Source: Bacilli bacterium (GTDB lineage Bacteria > Bacillota_I > Bacilli_A > RFN20 > UBA1709). From it: DNA of 14,529 nucleotides. Location of the stretch: assembly GCA_028694305.1 (NCBI GenBank), contig JAQUTO010000010.1, forward strand, positions 1 to 14,529. Direction: 5' to 3'. This document shows positions 5,516 to 12,289 of the stretch, one piece after another; within the stretch, counting starts at the first letter, position 1; the number at the start of each line of letters is the position of its first letter. Both the position numbers and the translations under genes were made by a program. The notes below the pieces were generated by a model that worked only from the letters and a program-made list of their open reading frames with translations, was not told where the DNA came from and ran no database searches.

Positions 5516-5571
5516 TCAAAATCCTTCAGTGTTAAAGCCATGCCGGTTCGAGTCCGGCCTCGGGCACCAGA
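5516..5571 (+). repeat. right attachment-site repeat (tRNA-Leu 3' fragment)
   Basis: This is a copy of tRNA-Leu from the anticodon loop to just past CCA, with one mismatch against 2768-2823. It lacks the acceptor 5' strand, D arm and 5' anticodon stem, so it cannot be a functional tRNA. It is probably the original 3' end of the chromosomal gene displaced by integration. Confidence 0.85.
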
Positions 5572-5578
5572 AGAAAAT

Positions 5579-5602
5579 AAAACAGGGAGGAATCCCTGTT
5601 TT
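5579..5602. terminator. bidirectional intrinsic terminator
   Basis: AAAACAGGGA (5579-5588) pairs perfectly with TCCCTGTTTT (5593-5602) around GGAA. It was probably the native terminator of tRNA-Leu before integration, and it now also ends the leftward DUF4143 gene through its A run. Confidence 0.8.
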
Positions 5603-5615
5603 AAGTAGTAGATCA

Positions 5616-6869
5616 TTAGTTTAAAACATCGGCACCTTCCAAGAAATCATATAAACCGACATGAAGGATTCCCTCATCGTCGTACCTAGGACTCATTCGG
5701 CCTTTAGTAATGATAACTTTTTTGAAGTTATCATTGATTTTTCTTAATGAGCGTTTCTCTTGGCCCATTTTTTCTTCAGTATGAATTGCAAAAGCGGATT
5801 GAATATAAGTTCTCTTGCTTCCTTGATTGCATATGAAGTCAACCTCATAGGAAATTCTTTGCTTCTTATCCTCTTTGTTCATGTAATAGGTGTTGATTAC
5901 TCCAACATCGACTGAACATTCTCTTCTTAATAATTCGTAATACACCATGCTTTCCATGATGTGGGTTGGCTCGACTTGTCTAAAGCCAAGTATGGCATTC
6001 CTAATGCCAGGATCAACAAAATAGAATTTGCTGGTTGCACTTATATAGCCCTTGCCCTTGATATCATAGCGTTTGGCTTCCGATATCAAGAAAGCATCTT
6101 TCAAGTATTCTATGTAATTGGAGATGGTGTTCTCTGAAATGTTTTTGTCAGAAGTGCTTTTGAAGGTCTCGGCTATCTTGTGTGGATTGGAGAGGGAACC
6201 TTCGGAGAAGCATAAAACGTTTATGATGTTTCTAAGAGAGTTATTTGCCCTAAGATGATTTCTATCGATGATGTCCTTGAGATATGTCTCATTAAAGAGA
6301 TTGTTTAGATAAGTGACTTTGTCAGATTCGTTCCCGAGATTCAATAGATATGGCATCCCACCATAGGTAATGTATTCATCGAAAGCCTTATCGCTTTCAT
6401 AATCAGGATGGGCATCTTTGAACTCTTTGTAAGAGAAAGGGTAGACATGAATCTGCCACGATCTCCCCCTAAATTCAGTAGCGATATCTGAGCTCAGCAT
6501 ATGGGAATTGCTGCCGGTTGCATAGACATCAACATTGTTTCTTTTCATAAAGCTATTCAAGACTGACTCAAAATCACTTAGAAGTTGAATTTCATCGAGA
6601 AGGATATAATATCTATCATTATCAATAATCATTGAATTCACATAATTGAAAGCAACTTTGGAATCTCTATATTTTTTATTCTCGATGACATCGAAATCTA
6701 ATTGAATGATATGATCTTCTTTTACTCCAGACATTAACAAGTAGTCCTTAAAAAGAGTGAATAAAAGAAAAGACTTTCCGCATCTTCTAATACCAGTTAT
6801 TATTTTAACCAAACCATTACCTTTACTTTCAATTAACTTGTTGAGGTAATAATCTCTTTTAATTTCCAT
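5616..6869 (-). CDS. AAA_14 / DUF4143 ATPase
   Basis: The 417-residue protein has an N-terminal AAA-type ATPase domain: Walker A GIRRCGKS (26-33), Walker B YILLDE (88-93), the sensor strand YATGSNSHML (116-125) and a TEFRGR arginine patch (131-136). A winged-helix-like middle and a C-terminal DUF4143 region follow. In that C-terminus SYEVDF is present, but the PD-(D/E)XK motif ends in YIQSAFAI instead of an E-x-K, so nuclease activity is doubtful; many members share this variation. The role of the family is unknown; copies are numerous in gut anaerobes and often lie in variable regions. AGGAGG (6883-6878) precedes the ATG. It is monocistronic, with a strong promoter between two dyads. It lies just outside the island, beside the displaced tRNA fragment. 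Confidence 0.9.
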   Translation of the reverse strand: MEIKRDYYLNKLIESKGNGLVKIITGIRRCGKSFLLFTLFKDYLLMSGVKEDHIIQLDFDVIENKKYRDSKVAFNYVNSMIIDNDRYYILLDEIQLLSDFESVLNSFMKRNNVDVYATGSNSHMLSSDIATEFRGRSWQIHVYPFSYKEFKDAHPDYESDKAFDEYITYGGMPYLLNLGNESDKVTYLNNLFNETYLKDIIDRNHLRANNSLRNIINVLCFSEGSLSNPHKIAETFKSTSDKNISENTISNYIEYLKDAFLISEAKRYDIKGKGYISATSKFYFVDPGIRNAILGFRQVEPTHIMESMVYYELLRRECSVDVGVINTYYMNKEDKKQRISYEVDFICNQGSKRTYIQSAFAIHTEEKMGQEKRSLRKINDNFKKVIITKGRMSPRYDDEGILHVGLYDFLEGADVLN

Positions 6870-6898
6870 AACTTAGTCCTCCTAAACTAGACAATTAC

Positions 6899-6974
6899 GT
6901 TCTTATGAACATTATTTATAACTTAAGTATATAGAAAAGTATTGTTTAAGTCAAATATTTGTTCTTTGGAACAT
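6899..6974. promoter_or_regulatory. pair of operator-like dyads around the DUF4143 promoter
   Basis: GTTCTTATGAACAT (6899-6912) and GTTCTTTGGAACAT (6961-6974) match at 12 of 14 bases. Each has GTTC/GAAC symmetry. Their centres are 62 bases apart, about six helical turns, one in the leader and one just upstream of the -35 box. This looks like a repressor binding pair. Confidence 0.5.
6926..6954 (-). promoter_or_regulatory. promoter of the leftward DUF4143 gene
   Basis: On the minus strand, TTGACT (6954-6949) is 17 bases from TATACT (6931-6926), with predicted start near 6919. A TATAAT on the plus strand (6986-6991) could serve a weak divergent transcript. Confidence 0.7.
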
Positions 6975-7053
6975 AAATATTTAGTTATAATTGTGGATGT
7001 AGTGATGTTATTGAAAAGGGCAAAAGTCTAATAAACAGCAATTTACAGAGTCC

Positions 7054-7167
7054 ATGAATATGGAGTTTAAAAAGAATACCACAAATCTAATAACTATTTC
7101 TCGCATTGTATTGTTATTACTTAATTCCTTATATTATCCAGTGTTTCCTTTACAGTATGTAGAGTGA
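7054..7167 (+). pseudogene. remnant resembling the N-terminus of a CDP-alcohol phosphatidyltransferase
   Basis: A 37-codon frame reads NLITISRIVLLLL (codons 11-23), the signature opening of CDP-alcohol phosphatidyltransferases such as PgsA or PssA (N-L-L-T-x-x-R-I plus a hydrophobic helix). It then stops at 7165. The catalytic D-G-x2-A-R motif is absent and no Shine-Dalgarno sequence precedes it. It is either a decayed gene fragment or chance; the rest of the gap 6975-7218 shows only weak promoter-like sequence (TTTACA at 7149, TTATAT at 7173) and a small dyad TCCAT/ATGGA (7051-7064). Confidence 0.3.
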
Positions 7168-7218
7168 GTAGCTTATATGTGTTAAAATAATGAAGAGCAA
7201 AATAAGGAGAGTTGGATT

Positions 7219-8106
7219 ATGAAATATGAAATAATTACTAAACCAGCTTTTAGTGTCATTGGTAAAGAAGGATCTACTAATGATGGTGAAGACTTTATTC
7301 AAAAACTCTATCAAGCAGCCAATCAAGGATTTAATGAAGTTAAAGAATTAATAAAATTAGATGATAATGGTAAGGTTAGTGGAAGTTATGGTTTAATGAG
7401 TGATTTTCCTCGTTCACTAAAGCCTTGGGAGGAGGACTTCAGTAAAGGTTTATATCTTGCTGGTTATGAATTAAAAAGTGAGATTAAAAGTATTCCTAAT
7501 GGTTGGAGTGTTTGGCATGTTCCTTCCCAAGAGTATTTCTTAGTTAAGTTAGAAAAAGGTGATGAATATAAGCGAGTCTTTAATGACTTTATTAATTATT
7601 ACATTCCTTTAGAACTAAGAAAACTAAGTGGGGCAGTTTTTGATTATTATTCACTTAAAGATAATCAACAATGTCTCTTATTTCCAGTTAAAGCTTTCCA
7701 TTTTAAAAGGGTGGCTACCAAGCAAGCCCAACTAGCTAGATGTGGCTTAGTTTGTTCCTATTGTTTCTTTACTTCTTGCCCAGGCTGTGAGAAGGAAGCA
7801 TGTAAATGTACTTATGGGTATTGGTGCCCAGATCATATCTGCCCAACTGTTAAGTGCAGTAAGGATAAAGGTTTAAAGGGGTGTTATGAATGTGTGCAAC
7901 TAGAGTCTTGTAATTATGGTTTCTTTAGTACTGGCAATAAATCTGCTAAAGCTTGTTCTATGTTCGTTAAACAATATGGTAAAGATAAACTAGTTCAAAC
8001 CATAGGAAAGATGAATGAGTTAGATTTAAATTGGAACAAGTTATTAGAACAGACCAAAGATGCTAATGCTGCATTTATCTTGTTAAAAGAATACCAAGAA
8101 AAGTAG
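7219..8106 (+). CDS. GyrI-like effector-binding domain fused to a cysteine-rich DUF3795 domain
   Basis: The 295-residue protein has an N-terminal GyrI-like/AraC effector-binding domain (residues 1-155: KPAFSVIGKEG, YGLMSDFP and GLYLAGYEL, ending in a YIPLELRKLSGAVFDYY segment). This fold binds small hydrophobic ligands and occurs in regulators and stand-alone hydrolase-like proteins. It is followed by a DUF3795-type cysteine-rich region (175-231: RCGLVCSYCFF, CPGC, CKC, CYEC), with about 13 Cys that could hold zinc or a cluster. No DNA-binding domain is present, so it is not a typical transcription factor. AAGGAG (7204-7209) precedes the start. The next gene begins 29 bases downstream and is probably cotranscribed. 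Confidence 0.8.
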   Translation: MKYEIITKPAFSVIGKEGSTNDGEDFIQKLYQAANQGFNEVKELIKLDDNGKVSGSYGLMSDFPRSLKPWEEDFSKGLYLAGYELKSEIKSIPNGWSVWHVPSQEYFLVKLEKGDEYKRVFNDFINYYIPLELRKLSGAVFDYYSLKDNQQCLLFPVKAFHFKRVATKQAQLARCGLVCSYCFFTSCPGCEKEACKCTYGYWCPDHICPTVKCSKDKGLKGCYECVQLESCNYGFFSTGNKSAKACSMFVKQYGKDKLVQTIGKMNELDLNWNKLLEQTKDANAAFILLKEYQEK

Positions 8107-8135
8107 TATAATATCTAAAAAGGAAGAATAAGTAT

Positions 8136-8981
8136 ATGAGTAAAGAAGGTTCTTTATATAAAGTAGAACAAGTCAATGATCATCTATTCCGCATTATTGG
8201 GTTAACTAATGAGTTTGCCTATCTTTTAATTGGTGGTCAACAAGCTTTATTAATCGATACTTGTTGTGGGGTGGGTAATATTCGGGAAGTAGTAGACTCA
8301 CTCACCAACTTACCATATGAAGTGGTCTTAACTCATGGCCATGTTGATCATGCTGGTGGAGCTTCCTTATTCATGGATAAAAAACTGTATCTCAATAAGC
8401 TAGATTGGAAGATGGCTAAGACTCAAATGAAGAGGTGGATGCGAGACTTCTATGTTACTTGTAGTTTGAAGTTTGCTAATGCCCAGAAAAAGCCGGCTAA
8501 TCTAACATATATTCAAAATAAAAACCCACTTTTTAATGAATTACAAGAGGGTCAAGAATTTGATTTAGGGGGCTTGCATGTTAAAGCATTTCATTTAAGA
8601 GGACATACTCCGGGGATTATGACCTTATTAATAGAAGAAGATCGTTTACTTTTAACTGGAGATGCTTGTAACCCTTCTGTTTTCTTATTTTTACCAGGTT
8701 CAAGTAGTGTAGAACAATACCGGAATAATTTAAAAGCCTACATCCCAAAAGTTGAAGGTAAGTTTGATAAGATTTTATTATCTCATTTACCAAAAGAGTG
8801 TTCAGCCTCATTTCTAGTTGAGATGCTAGTTTTATGTGATGAACTTCTTGCAAGTAAAAAGAATGAAGATAGTTTCAATATGGGTCCACTTAAAACAAAA
8901 GTGGCCAAAAAATTCAGTCGAACCACAGGGTTTACTGAACCGGTCGGACCTAATATTTTCTATAGAAAACTGGAGAACTAA
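8136..8981 (+). CDS. MBL-fold metallo-hydrolase
   Basis: The 281-residue protein has the complete metallo-beta-lactamase site: THGHVDHAGG (66-75, the HxHxDH motif), His157 in GHTPG, Asp176 in TGDA and His217 in LLSHLP. It therefore binds two metals and hydrolyses an ester, thioester or phosphodiester type of substrate; the family does not tell which. The sequence after residue 218 is a short C-terminal extension. The start follows AAAGGAAG (8118-8125), and the upstream gap is 29 bases, so it is likely in an operon with the GyrI/DUF3795 gene. No signal peptide is visible. It overlaps the convergent methyltransferase gene by four bases at the 3' ends. Confidence 0.9.
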   Translation: MSKEGSLYKVEQVNDHLFRIIGLTNEFAYLLIGGQQALLIDTCCGVGNIREVVDSLTNLPYEVVLTHGHVDHAGGASLFMDKKLYLNKLDWKMAKTQMKRWMRDFYVTCSLKFANAQKKPANLTYIQNKNPLFNELQEGQEFDLGGLHVKAFHLRGHTPGIMTLLIEEDRLLLTGDACNPSVFLFLPGSSSVEQYRNNLKAYIPKVEGKFDKILLSHLPKECSASFLVEMLVLCDELLASKKNEDSFNMGPLKTKVAKKFSRTTGFTEPVGPNIFYRKLEN

Positions 8982-10039
8982 ATCTTCAGTTTTTTGATTA
9001 TTTTTTTGAGATTATTGATTGAGATTAATTCTTCTATTGCTGCAAAGGAAGTAAGTTCATAATCTTGATAATACTTGGAAATGGCATTAATTAGTTTATC
9101 ACTATTATTTTGGGCATTCTCATAGTTTTGAGGACTATTATGTAATGCTTCATCTAGAACAACCAGCAAGGCCCGTCTAATCATAGCAAGCAAGGATGAT
9201 TCAATCCAGTAATCAACCGAATTATCTTTCTCTAGTTGTTTAAGTTTTAGATATAATGGTAAGCCATCTTCTTCATTATGCCATAGGTCAATAAAAGTAT
9301 AATCAAAATGAGGGGCAGTTCTTAAGTATTCAACTGCATCCATTTGAATGATGGTGATTTTAGTTTTATCTTCAAATTGTGGCAAAATGTATTGCTTAAA
9401 TAAGGCAATGATAGTTGGGTCATTTTCAATAATGGTTATTTTCTGAACTGCTTTTTTAATTGAGCACATGTAAGCAAAATAACCTAAACCTAAGCCCATG
9501 ACTAAGATATTACCTGTAGCGTGATTTACGCTTGCTTGCATAGTATTTATCTCATGGGGTGTGATTGACATCCAGATGGCGTTATTTTGGAGTAATAAAG
9601 GATAAACTAAAGGCTTAGTAAAGTATCCCAGGTGAGTTACTTCATAAAAGCCATTAAAAGTTAAATCACAATAAACAAAACCTTCATAAGGTAAAAAGGT
9701 ATTAGAAGTGAACTCCCAATTGTCTTTCTTAAGCTTTGGTAGTTTAATGTTTTTATAGTAAGGGTTATTTAAATAATCCTGAGTATTTAAACAATCAATT
9801 TGATCTAGATGGTGATTCTTGACTAGGGGTTTTAGTTCGACTGATGTCTCATCAATGTTTAAAACTGTTAGTAAAGCAAGGTAATAACTTCCAAACTCTT
9901 CTAATAACTCTAAATCAATATCATTATAATGTTCGGTTAAATAGTCAGTATAAAGATTAGCAATCTCAATGTTGCTATCTAAGGCCGTAATTAAATGCTG
10001 TAACTTACATTCATCTTGCTTGTTTAGTTTTAATTTCAT
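8978..10039 (-). CDS. class I SAM-dependent methyltransferase-like protein
   Basis: The 353-residue protein has a helical N-terminus (1-100) and then a Rossmann methyltransferase core: motif I ILVMGLGLGYFAYM (178-191), the acidic strand end IIENDP (203-208), a conserved Asp in IIQMDAVEYL (230-239) and FDYTFIDLW (245-253). This arrangement resembles spermidine synthase-like enzymes, but no polyamine gene is nearby, and the C-terminus is helical and unknown. It may use SAM for an unassigned methyl or aminopropyl transfer. No Shine-Dalgarno sequence is present. The predicted transcript start (10039) is the A of its ATG, so the mRNA may be leaderless. It converges on the MBL gene with a four-base overlap. 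Confidence 0.75.
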   Translation of the reverse strand: MKLKLNKQDECKLQHLITALDSNIEIANLYTDYLTEHYNDIDLELLEEFGSYYLALLTVLNIDETSVELKPLVKNHHLDQIDCLNTQDYLNNPYYKNIKLPKLKKDNWEFTSNTFLPYEGFVYCDLTFNGFYEVTHLGYFTKPLVYPLLLQNNAIWMSITPHEINTMQASVNHATGNILVMGLGLGYFAYMCSIKKAVQKITIIENDPTIIALFKQYILPQFEDKTKITIIQMDAVEYLRTAPHFDYTFIDLWHNEEDGLPLYLKLKQLEKDNSVDYWIESSLLAMIRRALLVVLDEALHNSPQNYENAQNNSDKLINAISKYYQDYELTSFAAIEELISINNLKKIIKKLKI

Positions 10040-10045
10040 GCTCTT

Positions 10046-10054
10046 ATTATAGCA
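10046..10054 (-). promoter_or_regulatory. extended -10 promoter of the methyltransferase gene
   Basis: On the minus strand, TGC-TATAAT (10054-10046) is a perfect extended -10; the -35 region (ATGTTA) is weak. The standard distance puts +1 exactly on the A of the start codon. Confidence 0.5.
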
Positions 10055-10124
10055 TTAAAGACTTGAGATAACATTCTTATTGGTCAGCAATTGAAAAGAC
10101 AATTCGGTGTTTTGAAACCTTATA

Positions 10125-10205
10125 GTTGGAGAAGTATAACAAAACAGCATATTCTATGTTGGAAAAGTATAAATAAATTAACATTTTGTTGTTGGAAAAG
10201 TATAA
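10125..10205 (+). repeat. three 15-bp direct repeats with 33-bp period
   Basis: GTTGGAGAAGTATAA (10125-10139), GTTGGAAAAGTATAA (10158-10172) and GTTGGAAAAGTATAA (10191-10205) start exactly 33 bases apart. The intervening 18-base stretches are unrelated. The array ends about 50 bases before the DUF4143 gene, and its last copy overlaps a possible promoter (TTGTTG at 10186, TATATA at 10210, 18-base spacer). It may be a binding array for a regulator. Confidence 0.75.
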
Positions 10206-10254
10206 AAGGTATATAGTAATATTGTAAGAAAGATGTATGAAGGGAATGGTATCG

Positions 10255-11577
10255 ATGTTAAGAAGAAAATTTGAAAACAAATTGAACGAATGGCTTGCAA
10301 ATAAAAAGATTCTTCTAGTTGATGGAGCAAGGCAGGTTGGGAAAACCTACATTATTGAAGCGTTTTGTAAACAAAAGTTTGTTAACTTTGTGGAAATAAA
10401 TCTTGCCAATAATAAAGAAGCAATTGTTGCTTTAGAACATGCAAGAAATGTTAAAGACTTTCTTTTTGTTATTTCCTCATTCAGCAAAGTATCATTGATT
10501 CCTGGCCAAACCGTCATTTTTATCGATGAAATACAATTAGCTCCTCAAATCGATTTTCGAACTTTAGCTAAACCACTATGCCAGAATGGGCAATTCCGTT
10601 TCATCTTTTCCGGATCATTACTGGGAGTTTCTGAATTCAATACAGCTCTTGAACCTATGGGCTTTCTTTATAGCGAGACCATGTATCCTTTGGATTTTGA
10701 AGAATTTTTGTGGGCTAACGGCGTTCAAGATGAGGTATATGATAAAGTAAGAGAGTGCTTTTATGAGAAAAAAGAAGTCCCACCTTTTATTCATACTCAA
10801 TTACTGGATTATTTCTACAATTATCTGCTTGTTGGAGGTATGCCAGAAGCTGTTGATTCATATATCAAGAATAACGACTTAAAAAAAATAAACTTGATTC
10901 ACCGTGCTATTGAGCAACATTATGTTGCAGACATAACTAAATATGCCCCTTTAGAGAAAAGACCCTTAATTAAAATGGCATATGAAGTTCTCCCTAGTGA
11001 AATATCCTCAAAGTCGAAAAGATTTACACTTTCTTTGATTGGAAATCAACATAAATTAACAAAAGTTGATAACGATTTCTTTTGGCTATCTGAGGCAGGA
11101 GTAGCAATTCCAGTTTATACGGTAAGCGAACCAAAGATTCCCTTGTTGCTTTCTAGAAATAGTCGTCTTTTAAAATTATTTGCTTCTGATGTTGGAATGC
11201 TGACTTATCGTTTAATGGACACAGAGGTTCAAAGAAAGATTTCAGCCCATGAAAAAGATATTATTTATGGCGCTATTTTTGAAAATGCAGTAGCCCAAGA
11301 ACTGCTAACCCATAATTTTAAAGAAATCTATTACTTTTCTTCCAAAAAACAGGGCGAAGTTGATTTTTTAATAACTTATAAAGGGAACGTTTTACCACTC
11401 GAAATTAAGTCTGGGAAGGATTATCAAAGGCATGTGGCCTTGGATAATCTCTTAGCTAATGAAGAATATGAAATTAATGAAGCTTATATCTTCTCTAATT
11501 CAAATATAAAAGTGGTGGGTAACAAAGTATATTATCCAATCTATATGATCGGTTGTCTCCAAAGAGACTGCGAATAA
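10255..11577 (+). CDS. AAA_14 / DUF4143 ATPase with PD-(D/E)XK-like C-terminus
   Basis: The start at 10255 is preferred over 10237 and 10246 because AAGGGA (10240-10245) lies at the right distance and the product then begins MLRRKFENKL, typical of the family. The 440 residues contain Walker A GARQVGKT (24-31), Walker B VIFIDE (87-92), the sensor FSGSLLG (118-124), a middle helical region and a C-terminal DUF4143 part. That part carries a restriction-endonuclease-like signature, GEVDF (367-371) and LPLEIKSGK (about 379-388), with the Glu-x-Lys pair intact, unlike the other ATPase in this window. The function is unknown: it is either a nucleic-acid-processing ATPase or a defence or mobile-element gene. 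It belongs to a different subfamily from the 5616-6869 protein, judging by motif differences. It is monocistronic and followed by a strong terminator. Confidence 0.9.
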   Translation: MLRRKFENKLNEWLANKKILLVDGARQVGKTYIIEAFCKQKFVNFVEINLANNKEAIVALEHARNVKDFLFVISSFSKVSLIPGQTVIFIDEIQLAPQIDFRTLAKPLCQNGQFRFIFSGSLLGVSEFNTALEPMGFLYSETMYPLDFEEFLWANGVQDEVYDKVRECFYEKKEVPPFIHTQLLDYFYNYLLVGGMPEAVDSYIKNNDLKKINLIHRAIEQHYVADITKYAPLEKRPLIKMAYEVLPSEISSKSKRFTLSLIGNQHKLTKVDNDFFWLSEAGVAIPVYTVSEPKIPLLLSRNSRLLKLFASDVGMLTYRLMDTEVQRKISAHEKDIIYGAIFENAVAQELLTHNFKEIYYFSSKKQGEVDFLITYKGNVLPLEIKSGKDYQRHVALDNLLANEEYEINEAYIFSNSNIKVVGNKVYYPIYMIGCLQRDCE

Positions 11578-11578
11578 G

Positions 11579-11611
11579 AACCTCCAGATTATATCTGGAG
11601 GTTTTCTTTTA
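11579..11611. terminator. bidirectional intrinsic terminator
   Basis: AACCTCCAGAT (11579-11589) pairs perfectly with ATCTGGAGGTT (11593-11603) around TAT, followed by TTTCTTTT. It serves both the rightward DUF4143 gene and the leftward repeat-protein gene that ends at 11609. Confidence 0.88.
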
Positions 11612-12289
11612 TTCTTTATCTTTTAAGATCTGAATGAATAAGCGTTTAGCATCTTTACTACTAATGAAAGGATAGAGGGCATTGATATTCAAATCTTTGA
11701 ATTCACCGGCCAAGTATCGATCCACTACTTTAGATAGGCATTCTTCACTTACAAATGGTGCGATTGCAACTGGATTATAGTTATCATCACCTTTTTCTAA
11801 TGTTCGCATGAAGAGGGCATTACAATCTTCTTCACTGGCGAAAGGTAAGACAGCCACTAATTCATTGCCACTTAATACTGCGTCCCCCTCTAAAAACTTG
11901 GTCACTACTTCGTGGACATCTTCTTCATCTAGAAATGGCAGTATTTGTAAAAGCTTCTTAGTCTTCTTTTCGGTGCTCGGTTTTAGACCAGAAATCTTAA
12001 AGAAGTCTTTGTCATCTCCATCATCTTTTGCTTCTTCAATTATTTCAGCGATATCTTCAGCCACATCTTCACAAAGATCATCTAAATCATCTTCATCTTG
12101 GAGATTCTTAGTTTTAATCTTTTGGATGGCTTTTGCGAAACGTTTAGCTACTTTTACTTTAGTTTCTTCATCCAACGAGTTTAACTCTTTTTCATACTTC
12201 TCCATTAACTCTTTAATCTTCTTCTTTTGTAAGTCACTGAACTCATATTTCTTATCATCATTTTTAATTAAATCTTCAATATAACTCAT
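11609..12289 (-). CDS. acidic protein with four ~30-residue helical repeats
   Basis: I do not recognise a named family for this 226-residue protein. Residues 1-60 form a Lys/Glu-rich helical or coiled-coil region and 64-96 a strongly acidic segment. From 113 to the end there are four degenerate repeats, each opening with a Leu/Ala/Tyr-Pro-Phe motif followed by Ser/Asp-Glu-Glu (Pro-Phe at 118-119, 149-150, 178-179 and 207-208). Each continues into an amphipathic helix ending in L-x-x-G/D. Such repeats should stack as a HEAT-like solenoid and bind a protein partner. The gene overlaps the upstream XRE gene by four bases, so the two are coupled. I recall XRE proteins in Bacillota that carry similar Pro-Phe repeats on one chain, which would make this a split version; that is from memory. 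Confidence 0.7.
   Translation of the reverse strand: MSYIEDLIKNDDKKYEFSDLQKKKIKELMEKYEKELNSLDEETKVKVAKRFAKAIQKIKTKNLQDEDDLDDLCEDVAEDIAEIIEEAKDDGDDKDFFKISGLKPSTEKKTKKLLQILPFLDEEDVHEVVTKFLEGDAVLSGNELVAVLPFASEEDCNALFMRTLEKGDDNYNPVAIAPFVSEECLSKVVDRYLAGEFKDLNINALYPFISSKDAKRLFIQILKDKE

Larger units (their letters stand above)
2768..5571. mobile_element. 2.7-kb tRNA-Leu-integrated genomic island without an integrase
   Basis: The island is bounded by 56-base direct repeats of the tRNA-Leu 3' part; the left copy completes a functional tRNA and the right copy is a fragment. The interior (about 2.7 kb) carries an XRE repressor, an antisense RNA gene, a DUF4417 gene, a probable nuclease toxin, its likely partner and a small SH3-like protein. 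No recombinase, relaxase or replication gene of a family I recognise is present. It may be mobilised in trans like a phage satellite, or it may be the remnant of a larger element. Each repeat is followed by its own terminator. The limits are clear; the mechanism and present mobility are inference. Confidence 0.8.

Noticed and set aside
5516..5571. Second functional tRNA gene
   Set aside because: The 5' half, including the acceptor 5' strand and D arm, is missing.
10125..10205. CRISPR array
   Set aside because: Repeats are only 15 bases with 18-base spacers, three copies, and no cas gene is present; this fits a promoter-proximal binding array better.
10077..10280. 67-codon leftward open frame
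   Set aside because: It runs through the 33-bp repeats and promoter region and into the DUF4143 start; low-complexity Leu/Tyr/Ile/Ser protein with no ribosome binding site.
11808..12284. 158-codon rightward open frame, Ser/Phe-rich
   Set aside because: It lies wholly antisense to the acidic repeat protein; its composition is what the complement of Asp/Glu/Lys codons yields, and it lacks a ribosome binding site.
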